A stretch of 64,000 bases of DNA, taken from contig CAVZJU010000011.1 in NCBI GenBank assembly GCA_963775695.1, forward strand, positions 186,001 through 250,000, given 5' to 3'. Shown one piece after another: positions 8,653-16,514 of the stretch. The notes beneath the pieces were generated by a model. It had not been told where the DNA came from and searched no databases. It saw only the letters and a program-made list of their open reading frames with translations. Each line of letters opens with the position of its first letter. Positions within the stretch are counted from its first letter, which is position 1. The DNA comes from DATBLE01 sp963775695. Lineage in GTDB: Bacteria; Actinomycetota; Thermoleophilia; Gaiellales; Gaiellaceae. Position numbers and translations under genes: made by a program.

Positions 8653-8997
8653 TTACTGTCCGAGGAGAAGCTTGCTGACGAGCTTGTTGAAGATCAGGTC
8701 TGCGAAGTAGAGGTACGTGCCCATGACCACGCAGGCCACGATCACGACGACGGTGCCCTGGATCAGGTGGTTCTGGGTCGGCCACTCGACCTTGCGGAGC
8801 TCGCCGATCGACTCGCGGACGAAGTTGCCCGCCCGGGTGCCGTCCGAGCGACTTGGGGCAGCGCTCGGCGCGGCCGGGAGCGCGGGCGCGACTGCGGCCT
8901 GACCGTCGGCAGCCCTGGCGCTCGAGCTGGTGCCTGCCATCGAGCGCTCGCGAGCCTCGCGCCGCGCGCGCCGTTCCGCTCTCGTCTGGCGGGCCAC
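8653..8997 (-). CDS. secE: Preprotein translocase subunit SecE
   Basis: 114-residue essential subunit of the SecYEG channel. The last about 60 residues hold the single conserved amphipathic helix and membrane segment (FVRESIGELRKVEWPTQ followed by a hydrophobic span). The first 50 residues are a basic, Ala/Arg-rich cytoplasmic extension common in actinobacteria. The start is GTG at 8995-8997. It lies 22 bases downstream of rpmG and 10 bases upstream of nusG. Confidence 0.95.
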   Translation of the reverse strand: MARQTRAERRARREARERSMAGTSSSARAADGQAAVAPALPAAPSAAPSRSDGTRAGNFVRESIGELRKVEWPTQNHLIQGTVVVIVACVVMGTYLYFADLIFNKLVSKLLLGQ

Positions 8998-9019
8998 TAC
9001 CGAGTCTCCCGGTAAAATC

Positions 9020-9184
9020 TCATCTGGTTTCGCGATGAGTGGTGTGCCGCGCGCACCAGCGGCAGTACTTCCGTAGCTCGACGCGGTCGGGCGTGTTCCG
9101 CTTCGACTTCATCGACTCGTAGTTTCGCCGCTTGCACTCCGTGCAGGCGAGCGTGATCTTCTCTCTGACGCCTGTCTTTGCCAC
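9020..9184 (-). CDS. rpmG: 50S ribosomal protein L33 (zinc-binding form)
   Basis: 54-residue L33, reading MAKTGVREKITLACTEC onward from GTG at 9182-9184. Two CxxC pairs (C14/C17 and C41/C44) show it is the zinc-dependent C+ form. Its place between tRNA-Met and secE matches the order common in actinobacteria. Confidence 0.96.
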   Translation of the reverse strand: MAKTGVREKITLACTECKRRNYESMKSKRNTPDRVELRKYCRWCARHTTHRETR

Positions 9185-9222
9185 GTTCTTCTTTCTTCGT
9201 CCGGTGGATGGTGCGAGGGAGG

Positions 9223-9296
9223 TAGCGGCGGGAGGACTCGAACCTCCGACACGCGGATTATGATTCCGCTGCTCTAACCAGCTGAGCTACGCCGCC
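9223..9296 (-). tRNA. tRNA-Met(CAT), elongator type
   Basis: Complete cloverleaf on the minus strand. The acceptor stem has a G1-U72 pair and discriminator A, the D-arm reads AGCTCAGCTGGTTAGAGC, the anticodon stem is GCGGA/TCCGC around loop ATCATAA (anticodon CAT), and the T-arm has GTTCGAGT. The G1-U72 pair and location before rpmG fit actinobacterial elongator Met tRNA rather than initiator. The 3' CCA is not fully encoded. Confidence 0.93.
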
Positions 9297-9334
9297 GCGC
9301 CGGACGAGTGTAGCAGCCGCGTCCGGGAGGATCC

Positions 9335-9580
9335 CTAGATTCCGCGGGCGTGGCGACCGAGGCGTGCTGGCGGTGTGGAGCAGCGATGGAGTGGCGTCAC
9401 GGGACGTGGCAGTGTCCTCGGTGCCGGTTCAAGCTCGGCTGCTGCGAAGGGGAGCCGCAGGGCAGCTGTCAGCCGCCCGCCGATGCGTCCAAGCGCTGAG
9501 GATCCCGCGTTGTAGTCGCGCTCCAGCGCCGCGATGCGGTCGTCGACCTGGATCTTTCGTGAGTCGGCGTCGAAGTACAT
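9335..9580 (-). CDS. Small divergent protein next to the MarR gene
   Basis: 81-residue frame beginning MYFDADSRKIQVDDRIAALE. The ATG (9578-9580) is preceded by a very strong GGAGGTGGAG ribosome-binding site, and the first 26 residues look like real charged, helical protein. The remainder is Arg/Pro-rich and lies opposite the zinc-ribbon frame, so the true C-terminus may be lost or the gene degraded. It is divergent to marR and shares its operator-promoter (9640-9657). No function recognised. Confidence 0.35.
   Translation of the reverse strand: MYFDADSRKIQVDDRIAALERDYNAGSSALGRIGGRLTAALRLPFAAAELEPAPRTLPRPVTPLHRCSTPPARLGRHARGI
9350..9499 (+). CDS. Small zinc-ribbon protein (49 residues)
   Basis: A short reading frame from GTG at 9350 to TGA at 9499. 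It encodes CWRCG near the N-terminus and CPRCRFKLGCC further on, two CxxC knuckles (C6/C9 and C22/C25) spaced as in a treble-clef or zinc ribbon, followed by extra cysteines (C31, C32, C40). Chance would not easily give this spacing. I cannot name a family with certainty. The ribosome-binding site is not convincing: GGGAGGA lies about 18 bases upstream. It overlaps an opposing small reading frame (9335-9580), so at most one may be expressed. Confidence 0.5.
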   Translation: MATEACWRCGAAMEWRHGTWQCPRCRFKLGCCEGEPQGSCQPPADASKR

Positions 9581-9639
9581 CTCTCCACCTCCGATTTCTC
9601 GACTTGGAGTATTTCGAGATCGAGAGACTAACAACCATA

Positions 9640-9673
9640 TCTCTTGACGTCAAGAGACTCGTCGTGGAATAAT
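9640..9673. promoter_or_regulatory. MarR operator and bidirectional promoter
   Basis: TCTCTTGACGTCAAGAGA (9640-9657) is a perfect 18-base palindrome of the kind bound by MarR dimers. It contains TTGACG on both strands. Rightward, TTGACG (9646) and AATAAT (9668-9673) with an 18-base spacer form a good promoter whose start would fall at the marR ATG (9680), implying a leaderless message. Leftward, the mirror TTGACG and TAGTCT (17-base spacer) would serve the small divergent gene. The operator covers both -35 boxes, so autorepression is likely. Confidence 0.7.
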
Positions 9674-9679
9674 CTCGCG

Positions 9680-10204
9680 ATGGCCAAGTCCCTCGAACGC
9701 GACCACGTCGACGACTTCCTGGAATCGATCCGGGACGAGCTGCCGGACCTCGACTTCGAGGTCGAGGGGATCGTCGACCGGATCATGGGCCTGAGCCGCA
9801 GGATCAAGCGGATGATGGAGGAGACGTGCGCGGAGCACGGCCTGACGTGGGGCGAGTGGAAGGTCCTGGGGTACCTCCACCGTAAGTCCGGCCCGACGCG
9901 CCGCGCCTCGCCGGGCCAGCTCGCCGAGCACCTCGAGCTGTCGAGCGGGGCGATGACCAACCGGCTCGACCGGCTCGAGGAGGCCGGGCTGATCGAGCGC
10001 CTGCGTGACCCGGACGACCGCCGGGGCGTCCAGGTCGAGCTGACACCCGCCGGGCGAGCGGCGTACGAGCAGACCACGACCGCCCAGGCGGAGAAGGAGG
10101 TCCTGGTCGCTTCGGCGCTCAGCGCACGCGAGAAGAAGGATCTGAACGCGCTCCTTCGCCGCATGATGATCACGTTCGAGGACTTCGAGCGGGCTCGACA
10201 CTGA
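9680..10204 (+). CDS. MarR-family transcriptional regulator
   Basis: 174-residue winged-helix regulator. The DNA-binding domain spans about residues 45-130: LTWGEWKVLGYLHR, then SPGQLAEHLELSSGAMTNRLDRLE (recognition helix), then LIERLRDPDDRRGVQVELTPAG (wing). Dimerisation helices flank it. The ATG at 9680 is preferred over upstream in-frame starts because the promoter -10 ends at 9673, which makes the message leaderless, and because the upstream codons lie inside the operator. It overlaps the ABC ATPase gene by TGATG and therefore likely controls that exporter as well as itself. Its ligand is unknown. Confidence 0.93.
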   Translation: MAKSLERDHVDDFLESIRDELPDLDFEVEGIVDRIMGLSRRIKRMMEETCAEHGLTWGEWKVLGYLHRKSGPTRRASPGQLAEHLELSSGAMTNRLDRLEEAGLIERLRDPDDRRGVQVELTPAGRAAYEQTTTAQAEKEVLVASALSAREKKDLNALLRRMMITFEDFERARH

Positions 10205-11175
10205 TGGGCGCGATTCAGGCGCGCGACCTCGTCAGGACGTACAAGACGTCGACGGGGATCTTCCGCAGGCGTGGAGTCGAGGTTCAGGCGGTTCGGGGCG
10301 TCTCGTTCGAGGTCGCCGACGGGGAGCTCTTCGGGCTGCTCGGGCCCAACGGCGCGGGCAAGACGACGACGATCAAGATGCTGATCACGCTGCTGATCCC
10401 CACCTCGGGATCGGCAAGCGTGCTGGGCTACGACGTGGTCAAGGACGCGCGTGAGGTGCGCAAGCGGATCGGCTACGTCTTCGGCGGGGACCGCGGGCTG
10501 TACGAGCGGCTCTCCGCACTCGACAACCTCCGCTACTTCGCCGAGCTCTACGCCGTCCCGCCGGCCGAGCAGAAGCGCCGGATCGCCGAGCTGCTCGACC
10601 TCGTCGGGCTCGCCGGGCGCGAGAAGGAGCGTGTCGAGGGCTACTCGCGCGGCATGCGCCAGCGCCTGCACATCGCGCGCGGGCTGCTGCACGACCCGCC
10701 GGTCGTGTTCCTGGACGAGCCGACGATCGGCGTCGACCCGGTCGGCGCCCGCGAGCTGCGGCGGACGATCGCCGGGCTGACCGAGGCCGGCAAGACAGTC
10801 CTGCTGACTACGCACTACATGTTCGAGGCCGACGACCTCTGCGACCGGATGGCCGTGATCGCGAAGGGCGAGATCGTCGCCGAGGGTACCCCGCGCGACC
10901 TGAAAGCGATCGTCGCCGACCGCACGTTGATCGAGATCGAGACGTTCGGCGTCGACGAGGACGCGGTCGAGCGGGTGCGGCAGGCGGACGGCGTCACCTC
11001 GGTCTCGATCGAGGAGCGCGATCAGGCCCAGGTGCTGCATGTGCAGTCGCCCGCGGGGACCGAGCTGACCCAGCCTCTGCTGGGGTTGCTCGGCACGACC
11101 CGGATCGGACGTGTCGCGGTGCGCGAGCCGACGCTCGAAGACGCGTACGTGGCCCTCGTCGGCCGAGACGCATGA
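10204..11175 (+). CDS. ABC-2 exporter ATP-binding protein
   Basis: 323-residue nucleotide-binding subunit of a drug- or polyketide-type exporter (DrrA-like). Walker A GPNGAGKTT (about residues 47-55), signature SRGMRQRLHIARG, Walker B VVFLDEPTIGVDP and the H-loop in LLTTHYMFEADDLCDR are intact. A C-terminal extension after about residue 240 is usual for DrrA-type ATPases. The ATG overlaps the marR stop, and the permease gene begins inside its last codons, so the three form a tight operon. The substrate cannot be deduced. Confidence 0.95.
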   Translation: MGAIQARDLVRTYKTSTGIFRRRGVEVQAVRGVSFEVADGELFGLLGPNGAGKTTTIKMLITLLIPTSGSASVLGYDVVKDAREVRKRIGYVFGGDRGLYERLSALDNLRYFAELYAVPPAEQKRRIAELLDLVGLAGREKERVEGYSRGMRQRLHIARGLLHDPPVVFLDEPTIGVDPVGARELRRTIAGLTEAGKTVLLTTHYMFEADDLCDRMAVIAKGEIVAEGTPRDLKAIVADRTLIEIETFGVDEDAVERVRQADGVTSVSIEERDQAQVLHVQSPAGTELTQPLLGLLGTTRIGRVAVREPTLEDAYVALVGRDA

Positions 11176-11945
11176 TCAAGCGGGAGGCCCGCCTGCTCGG
11201 GATGGGGTGGCTCTTTCACGTCAAGATGCTCACCCGCTCGTCGTTCAACGGCGTGCTCGGAATCGTCTACCCGCTCTTCTTCGCCACCGTCGCGTTCTTC
11301 ATGTACCGCGCGGGGAACAGGGATGCCTTGTTCTATGCGTCCCTCGGCGCATCTGTGATGGGCGTCTGGGCGGCGACCAGCACGGCGGCCGGCGCTGCGC
11401 TCCAGCGCGAGCGCTGGCACGGGACGCTCGAACTGCTGGTCGCCGCCCCTGCGCACTTCGCGCTCGTGCTCCTGCCGGTGACGATCGCGATGGCGACGAT
11501 CGGTCTCTACTCGATGGCCTCGACCCTGATCTGGGGGCGAGTCCTGTTCGGGATCCATGTGCACGTCGAGCACTGGCTGCTCTTCTGCCTGTCCGTACCG
11601 GCAACGGTGATCGCGATCGGCATGCTCGGCTTCCTGGTCGCGGTCTCGTTCGTCCGCTACCGGACAGCCTGGGCTCTGGGGAACCTGCTCGAGTATCCGG
11701 TCTGGCTGATCTGCGGCTTCCTCGTGCCGCTGACGCTCTTCCCCGGCTGGGTGAGGCCGATCTCGTGGGTGCTGGCGCCGACCTGGGGCATGCAGGCGAT
11801 CCGCGAGTCGGCGCAGGGCGGTACACCGCTTCCGGACCTGCTCGTCTGTGTCGGCCTGGGCCTGCTCTACACGGCCATCGGAGTGCTGGTAGTCGACCGG
11901 TTTCTCAGCGCAGCCCGGGCGCGCGCGGTGCTGTCGCTGACATGA
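11172..11945 (+). CDS. ABC-2 type exporter permease (intact)
   Basis: 257-residue integral membrane protein with about six hydrophobic segments, such as IVYPLFFATVAFFMYRAG and the pair separated by ESAQGGTPLPDLLVC. The pattern ALQRERWHGTLELLVAAP near residue 80 is the conserved loop of ABC-2 permeases in this family. It starts four bases before the ATPase stop. It is the only permease of four in the row that is unbroken; the others (12001-13556) are its relatives. The exporter may still work as a homodimer of this subunit. Confidence 0.92.
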   Translation: MIKREARLLGMGWLFHVKMLTRSSFNGVLGIVYPLFFATVAFFMYRAGNRDALFYASLGASVMGVWAATSTAAGAALQRERWHGTLELLVAAPAHFALVLLPVTIAMATIGLYSMASTLIWGRVLFGIHVHVEHWLLFCLSVPATVIAIGMLGFLVAVSFVRYRTAWALGNLLEYPVWLICGFLVPLTLFPGWVRPISWVLAPTWGMQAIRESAQGGTPLPDLLVCVGLGLLYTAIGVLVVDRFLSAARARAVLSLT

Positions 11946-12000
11946 GCTCGTCGCTCGCCTTTGGCTCGCTCCCCCGAGCTCACAGAGAGGCCCGAGCCCC

Positions 12001-12467
12001 GTGAGCTCTCTCCGCCTGTTCTTCGTCGGTGGGCTGCTCAGCTTCCGAGCGCTGTTCGGCTGGCTGTCGCCGTGGGTCCTGATCCCGACCTACGTGATCG
12101 CGCCGATCTTCCAGATCCTGCTCTTCGTCTACATCGGCCGGGCGGCGCAGACACAGTCGGACGAGTTCTACGTGATCGGGAACGCTCTCCAGTATGCGGC
12201 GATCCCCTGCGTCTTCGCGATGACACCGGCGCGAACGTCGCGCTCGACGACCTCCCCGGGTGGATGTCGACCATCGCCCAGGGGCTGCCGCTGACGCATG
12301 GGATCGAGGCGGCGCGGAGGCTGGCCGACGGCGCCTCGTTCGCGAACGTCGGCGGGCTCGTCGCCGCGGAGATGCTCGTCGGCGCCGTCTGGGCGCTGAT
12401 CGGCTACTCGATCATTCGCACGCTCGAGTGGCAGAGCCGCATTCACGCGACCCTGGAACGGGCGTGA
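12001..12467 (+). pseudogene. ABC-2 permease remnant with internal deletion and frameshift
   Basis: The N-terminal 76 codons from GTG 12001 read as a good permease (MSSLRLFFVGGLLSFRALFG through QYAAIPCVFAMT). The frame then breaks near 12222. From there a different frame gives the family's C-terminal part, VALDDLPGWMSTIAQGLPL to the end at 12467. About 100 central residues expected for the family are missing. This looks like a deletion of roughly 300 bases that also shifted the frame. The 3' end still overlaps the next permease start (GTG 12464), so the operon layout was once intact. Confidence 0.8.
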
Positions 12468-13020
12468 GCAGCCAGCGCGTGTTCCTGATCGGGCTGCGCT
12501 TCCACGTCAAGGCACTCACCCACTCGGTCTTCTTCTTGCTCACCTCGGTCTTCATGCCGCTGCTCGTGGCCACGGTCGCGTACTACATGTACAAGGCGGG
12601 CAACCAGCCGGGGAGCCTGCTGTACGTGTCGCTCGGCGCCGCCGTCTACGGGATCTGGTCGTCGACCCTGTTCGGCTCCGGTGGGGCGATCCAGTGGCAG
12701 CGCTGGCAGGGGACACTCGAGGTGCTCGTCTCGGCGCCGACCCCCTTCGTGCTCGTCATCGCCCCGCTGACGCTGGCGACCTCCGTGATCGGGATCTACT
12801 CGCTCGCATCCACGCTGATCTGGGGACGGCTCGTCTTCGGGATCCCCTTCACCGTCGTGCACTGGCTCGGCGTTCGTGGTCGCGGTGCCGGCGACGATCC
12901 TCGGGCTCGGGCTGCTCGGCTTCGTGTTCGCGTCGACCTTCGTCCTGTACCGGAATGCGGTGCTGCCTCCGCCACTTCGAGGTCGCGGCCCGGCGGCACG
13001 CGACGCTCTCGTTGACCTGA
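12464..13020 (+). pseudogene. ABC-2 permease remnant, two lesions
   Basis: From GTG 12464 the product resembles the intact permease (VFLIGLRFHVKALTHSVFF, then IQWQRWQGTLEVLVSAPTP). A frameshift near 12865 moves the frame to VAVPATILGLGLLGFVFAS, and near 12957 the sequence jumps to the far C-terminus (RHFEVAARRHATLSLT, ending TGA 13018-13020). About 75 residues between these parts are absent. The C-terminal motif matches that of the intact permease (AARARAVLSLT), so they are paralogues. Confidence 0.8.
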
Positions 13021-13556
13021 TGCGCGCCTTCGTCCGCGTCTTCTTCGTCGGCGGTGTGATCGCCTACCGGGGGCTGTTCAACTGGATCCGGCCGGCGATG
13101 TACATCCCGACGATGCTCATCGGGCCGGCCTTCCAGATCCTGTTCTTCGCCTACCTCGGCAGGTACAGCAAGGTGGAGGACGACGCCTTCTTCGTCGTCG
13201 GGAACGCGATCCAGGCCTCGGCCATGTCGGCGGTCTTCGCCGGCACGATGACGATCGCGAACGAGCGCCAGTACCAGACGCTGGCCCCACTGCTGGCAAC
13301 ACCGGCGAACCGTTTCGCCATGTTCATGGGACGCGCGGTGCCGGTGATCGCGAGCGGCGTGGTGGTCTCGGCCTGGGGCATCCTGATGGGTTGGCTGCTG
13401 CTCGACTTCGACCCGCCCGCTTCGAGCCTGCCGGCGTTGGCCGTGATCGTCGTCGTCAGCGTCACCTCCTGCACGGCCTTCGGGCTGCGGCAACGACACG
13501 GAAGGGTGTGCCCCTGCGGCACTCTGCTGAGGCGGTCTAGGCTTGGAGGGCGCTGA
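13020..13556 (+). pseudogene. ABC-2 permease, truncated C-terminus
   Basis: From ATG 13020 (overlapping the previous stop) the frame encodes a typical N-terminal two-thirds: MRAFVRVFFVGGVIAYRGLFN, then MTIANERQYQTLAPLLATP. At about 13487 homology stops, and 22 unrelated Arg-rich residues lead to a stop that overlaps the opposing EamA gene. The expected last about 80 residues, including the DLPGW-type loop seen in the second permease, are gone. It might yield a shortened protein but is probably non-functional. Confidence 0.7.
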
Positions 13557-14386
13557 CCACCGCGACGCCGACTGCGATCACGACCACGCCGGCGACGCCC
13601 ACGCGCGTGAGGCGCTCTTTGAAGAGCACCGCGGCTCCGACCGCGGCGATCGCCGCGAACTGCGAGGCCAACACGGCGGCGACCGCAATCCCGTGCCTGG
13701 CGCCGACTGCGTACGAGACGAAGCCGGCCACCTCGGCGACGCCAGAGGCGGCCACGTAGGGCGCGGCCTCGCGGGTGAGCCGCAGCCGGCCCGCGACCGC
13801 GAACGGGATGGTGACCAGCACGACACCGAGCAGCCGCGGCGGCAGCACCGCCCACGCGATCGGCAGGTCGAGGCTCGCGCGTCCGGTCGCGTACAGGCTG
13901 GCTCCGAACGCAAGCGCCGCGCCGAGCGCGAGGAGCGCCGCACGCGGGTCGTCGCGCCCCGCCTCCTCGCGTTCGGCAGGTGGTCTCGCCGCGAGGACGA
14001 TGCCGGCGGCGATCACGAGCAGCGCGACCGCCGTCCAGGCGCCGAGGTGCTCACCGGCGACGACCGCGATCAACGCCGCGACCGCCCCTTCCGAGGACGA
14101 GATCGGAGCGACCACACCCACCTTCCCGATGCGGAGGCCGCCGTAGACGAGGAGCAGGCCGCCGACGTTCCCGAGGCCTGCGATGGCGAGCCACGACGAC
14201 GGCGCCGCCGTCGAGCGCGTCGGGCTTCCCCTCGGCGAGCGCTACCGGCCCGACCAGGACCAGACCGATGAGCATCACCCAGCCGAGCGTCGCCCACGGG
14301 CCGATCAGCGGGCTCGCCCGCGACGCGCTCAGCGTCGTCACCGCCCAGGCGAGGGCCGCCCCGAGCCCGCCTACGACCGCGATCAC
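13537..14386 (-). pseudogene. EamA/DMT-family transporter with one frameshift
   Basis: A ten-helix drug/metabolite transporter split over two frames. From GTG 14384-14386 the first part reads VGGLGAALAWAVTTLSASRA and onward. Near 14196 the frame shifts, after which WLAIAGLGNVGGLLLVYGGL and VAPISSSEGAVAALIAVVAGE continue to the stop at 13537. Both EamA repeats are represented, so one base change would restore a protein of about 280 residues. It could be a recent pseudogene or a sequencing error. Confidence 0.75.
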
Positions 14387-14402
14387 TCCCGTCTCCAGGC
14401 AA

Positions 14403-14417
14403 GTAACACTGTGTTAC
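14403..14417. promoter_or_regulatory. Palindromic operator candidate before the thioesterase gene
   Basis: GTAACACTGTGTTAC is a perfect palindrome around one central base, of the size bound by TetR-type repressors. It lies eight bases before the thioesterase ATG and 17 bases before the divergent EamA start, so it could control both. No cognate regulator is adjacent. Confidence 0.45.
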
Positions 14418-14425
14418 AAGGACGC

Positions 14426-14794
14426 ATGGCGTCCTTTCCGCACGTTCGCATCGAGCGGGTGCGGTTCCGCGACTGTGACGCGATGGGGCACGTCAACAAC
14501 GCGGTCTACTCGACGTTCCTGGAGGAGTCGCGGATCGACCTGCTCGGCGGGCTCGCCGACTTCATCCTCGCTCGGGTCGAGATCGACTTCCGCTCCGAGC
14601 TCCGGGTCGGCGAGGAGATCGAGGTGCGCACGCGCTGCTCGCGTGTCGGGACGAAGAGCTTCGAGCTGCAGCACGAGATCCACGCCGGCGGGCGGCTCGC
14701 CGCCGAGGCGAAGAGCGTCCTCGTCGGCTACGACTACGACCTCGGGCAGAGCGTGCCCCTCTCCGACGAGGTACGCGCCCGGCTCGCCCGCTAG
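14426..14794 (+). CDS. Acyl-CoA thioesterase, hotdog fold (4HBT)
   Basis: 122-residue single hotdog domain. The N-terminal signature RVRFRDCDAMGHVNNAVYSTFLEESR (split here as RFRDCDAMGHVNNAVYS) carries the catalytic Asp and the HVNN motif of the YbgC/4HBT thioesterases. The central helix and beta strands through VGYDYDLGQSVPL are complete. The ATG at 14426 matches the family start. The gene meets the oxidoreductase tail to tail with a 4-base overlap. Substrate unknown; it likely hydrolyses an acyl-CoA. Confidence 0.92.
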   Translation: MASFPHVRIERVRFRDCDAMGHVNNAVYSTFLEESRIDLLGGLADFILARVEIDFRSELRVGEEIEVRTRCSRVGTKSFELQHEIHAGGRLAAEAKSVLVGYDYDLGQSVPLSDEVRARLAR

Positions 14795-15723
14795 CGCGAC
14801 TCGAGCATCGGCCTGACCTCCGTGGCCAGACGCTCGAGCGTCTCGTGGTCGAAGGGCGCCGGGCAGTCGACATAGACGTGCTCGAAGCCGAGGTCGAGGT
14901 ACGGCGCCCAGCGCTCGGCGACCAGCTCGGCGGGGCCTTGCAGGTCGGTCGAGTTCCGCCAATCCGGGAGCCGGTTGCGCTCGGCCCAGGCCGAGGCGAC
15001 CTTCTGTGCCTCTTCGACCGTGTCACGGATGATCGGCGTCCCGCCCTGGATCGTCCGCTCGATCTCCGACTCGTCGCGGCCGACCTCATCGCACCAGCGA
15101 CGGAGCACCGAGTCCTTGTGCCTGACCCGTTCGAGGTCGCCGCCGGTGTTCCAGCCGTCGGCGTACTTGGCCACCGTGTGCAGCGTCTTCCGCTCGCCGC
15201 TGCCGCCGATCATGATCGGCAGGCGCGACTGGACGGGCGGCGGGTTGTTCAGCACGTCCCTGGCCTGGTAGAAGCGGCCGCGCGCGGACGCCGGCCCTCC
15301 CGGTAGCAACGCGCGCATCAGCTCCACCGCTTCGTCGAACCAGTCGAGCCGCTCGCCGAAGCCCGAGCCGAACTCGATCCCGAAGGCGGTGTGCTCCGTC
15401 TCGAACCACGCGCCGCCGATCCCGAGGTTCATCCGGCCGCCGCTCATGTGGTCGAGCGTCGTGATCATCTTCACCACCAGCGCGGGGTTCCGGAACGTGT
15501 TCGCGCCCACCATCAGCCCGAGCCGCACGTTCTCGGTGTGCTCCGCCCAGCCCGCCAGCGTCAGGTACCCCTCGAACATCGGGCCCTCCGGGTCGCCGAC
15601 GATCGGGTAGAGGTGGTCCCACGTCCAGAGCGAGTCGTAGCCGGCCCGGTCGACCAGCTCGCCCGTCTCGCGGAGCGACTGCCAGTCGGTGTACTGGGGC
15701 CAGACGAGAGCGCCGAGCTTCAC
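14791..15723 (-). CDS. LLM-class F420-dependent oxidoreductase
   Basis: 310-residue luciferase-like (alpha/beta)8 barrel. Typical segments are LGALVWPQYTDWQSLRETGE at the N-terminus, LWTWDHLYPI, VRLGLMVGANTFRNPALV, LDHMSGGRMNLGIGGAW and LPIMIGGSGERKTL. These match the F420-using actinobacterial members rather than FMN-type luciferases. The GTG at 15721-15723 is chosen because it begins at the family's usual VKLGALVWP; longer in-frame starts add unrelated residues. The 276-base gap to the next gene shows no gene or recognised riboswitch. Confidence 0.92.
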   Translation of the reverse strand: MKLGALVWPQYTDWQSLRETGELVDRAGYDSLWTWDHLYPIVGDPEGPMFEGYLTLAGWAEHTENVRLGLMVGANTFRNPALVVKMITTLDHMSGGRMNLGIGGAWFETEHTAFGIEFGSGFGERLDWFDEAVELMRALLPGGPASARGRFYQARDVLNNPPPVQSRLPIMIGGSGERKTLHTVAKYADGWNTGGDLERVRHKDSVLRRWCDEVGRDESEIERTIQGGTPIIRDTVEEAQKVASAWAERNRLPDWRNSTDLQGPAELVAERWAPYLDLGFEHVYVDCPAPFDHETLERLATEVRPMLESR

Positions 15724-15999
15724 GGCCCCATCCTCACACACCGAGTGTCCCCCGCGCCGGAGGCGCGAATTCCATCGAACGAGGTACCGCGAACAGTTCA
15801 CCCGCCCGGGGGATGACCAGGCTTCGAGACGAGCCGATCCTCTGTATCAGCCAGGAAAAATCGAGCCGATCGGGCAATTGCACTGCGATCTCGACGGCGG
15901 AACTGCCTCGTGACTCGCCCCGGCGCCTCGGCTCGGCGGCAACTCGCGTATCTGCTCGCCAACGGGCGGGCGTGGGCCTTGAAAAGGAGGAACTTGCAC

Positions 16000-16440
16000 A
16001 TGTCTAAATACGTGTCCAAGAAGCGCGTGATCGTGGTCGCCGTCGCCGCTCTCGCGATCGGGCTCGGGACGAGCGCGTTCGCGTACTTCACGAGCACCGG
16101 TAGCGGCACGGGAACGGCGACGGTCGGTTCGTCGTCGGCGGTGCAACTGACCAGCCCGTCGGTCGGTCCCCTGTACCCGGGCGGCGTCGACGTACCGGTC
16201 GACGTGACGATCCACAATCCGGGGAGCGGTTCCGAGTACGTGAATCACGTCTCGGGCAGCGTTGCCGACAACGGCGCCTGCCTCGGCAGCTGGTTCCAGG
16301 TCGACGGCTTCGACTACGCCAGCACCCTGGCTGGCGGAGCGAGCGCGACCGTGCAGACGCAGGTCCGGATGCTCAACCAGAACGTGAGCCAGGACGCCTG
16401 CCAGGGCCAGTCGATGACCGTCAACTGGTCGAGCAACTAG
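16000..16440 (+). CDS. Exported protein with SipW-cognate-like signal
   Basis: 146 residues. The ATG at 16000 has an excellent AAAAGGAGGAA ribosome-binding site. After a basic N-terminus (MSKYVSKKRV) comes a hydrophobic stretch ending GTSAFAYFTSTGSGTGTATV, the AYF-type signature of proteins cleaved by SipW-like signal peptidases (TasA/camelysin-like secretion signals). The mature part is a small beta-rich, Ser/Gly/Thr-rich domain with cysteines near the C-terminus. It heads a row of four related exported proteins. Function is not known; a surface or matrix component is a reasonable guess. Confidence 0.8.
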   Translation: MSKYVSKKRVIVVAVAALAIGLGTSAFAYFTSTGSGTGTATVGSSSAVQLTSPSVGPLYPGGVDVPVDVTIHNPGSGSEYVNHVSGSVADNGACLGSWFQVDGFDYASTLAGGASATVQTQVRMLNQNVSQDACQGQSMTVNWSSN

Positions 16441-16453
16441 CGACCACCCGCGC

Positions 16454-16482
16454 CGGAGGGCTCGCCCGTTCGGAGCCCTCCG
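16454..16482 (+). terminator. Hairpin between the first two exported-protein genes
   Basis: A 10-base perfect GC-rich stem (16454-16463 with 16473-16482, 9-base loop) lies 14 bases after the stop at 16440. No T-run follows. It could be a partial terminator that lowers expression of the downstream genes relative to the first. Confidence 0.5.
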
Positions 16483-16514
16483 TCGTGCCGGTGCCGACCA
16501 GCTGAGCAGGAATC

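Noticed and set aside
15724..15999. Possible cyclic-di-GMP or other riboswitch before the first exported-protein gene
   Set aside because: I looked for GEMM core motifs (GGCAAACC, GACGCAAAGCC) and found none; structure is not evident by eye.
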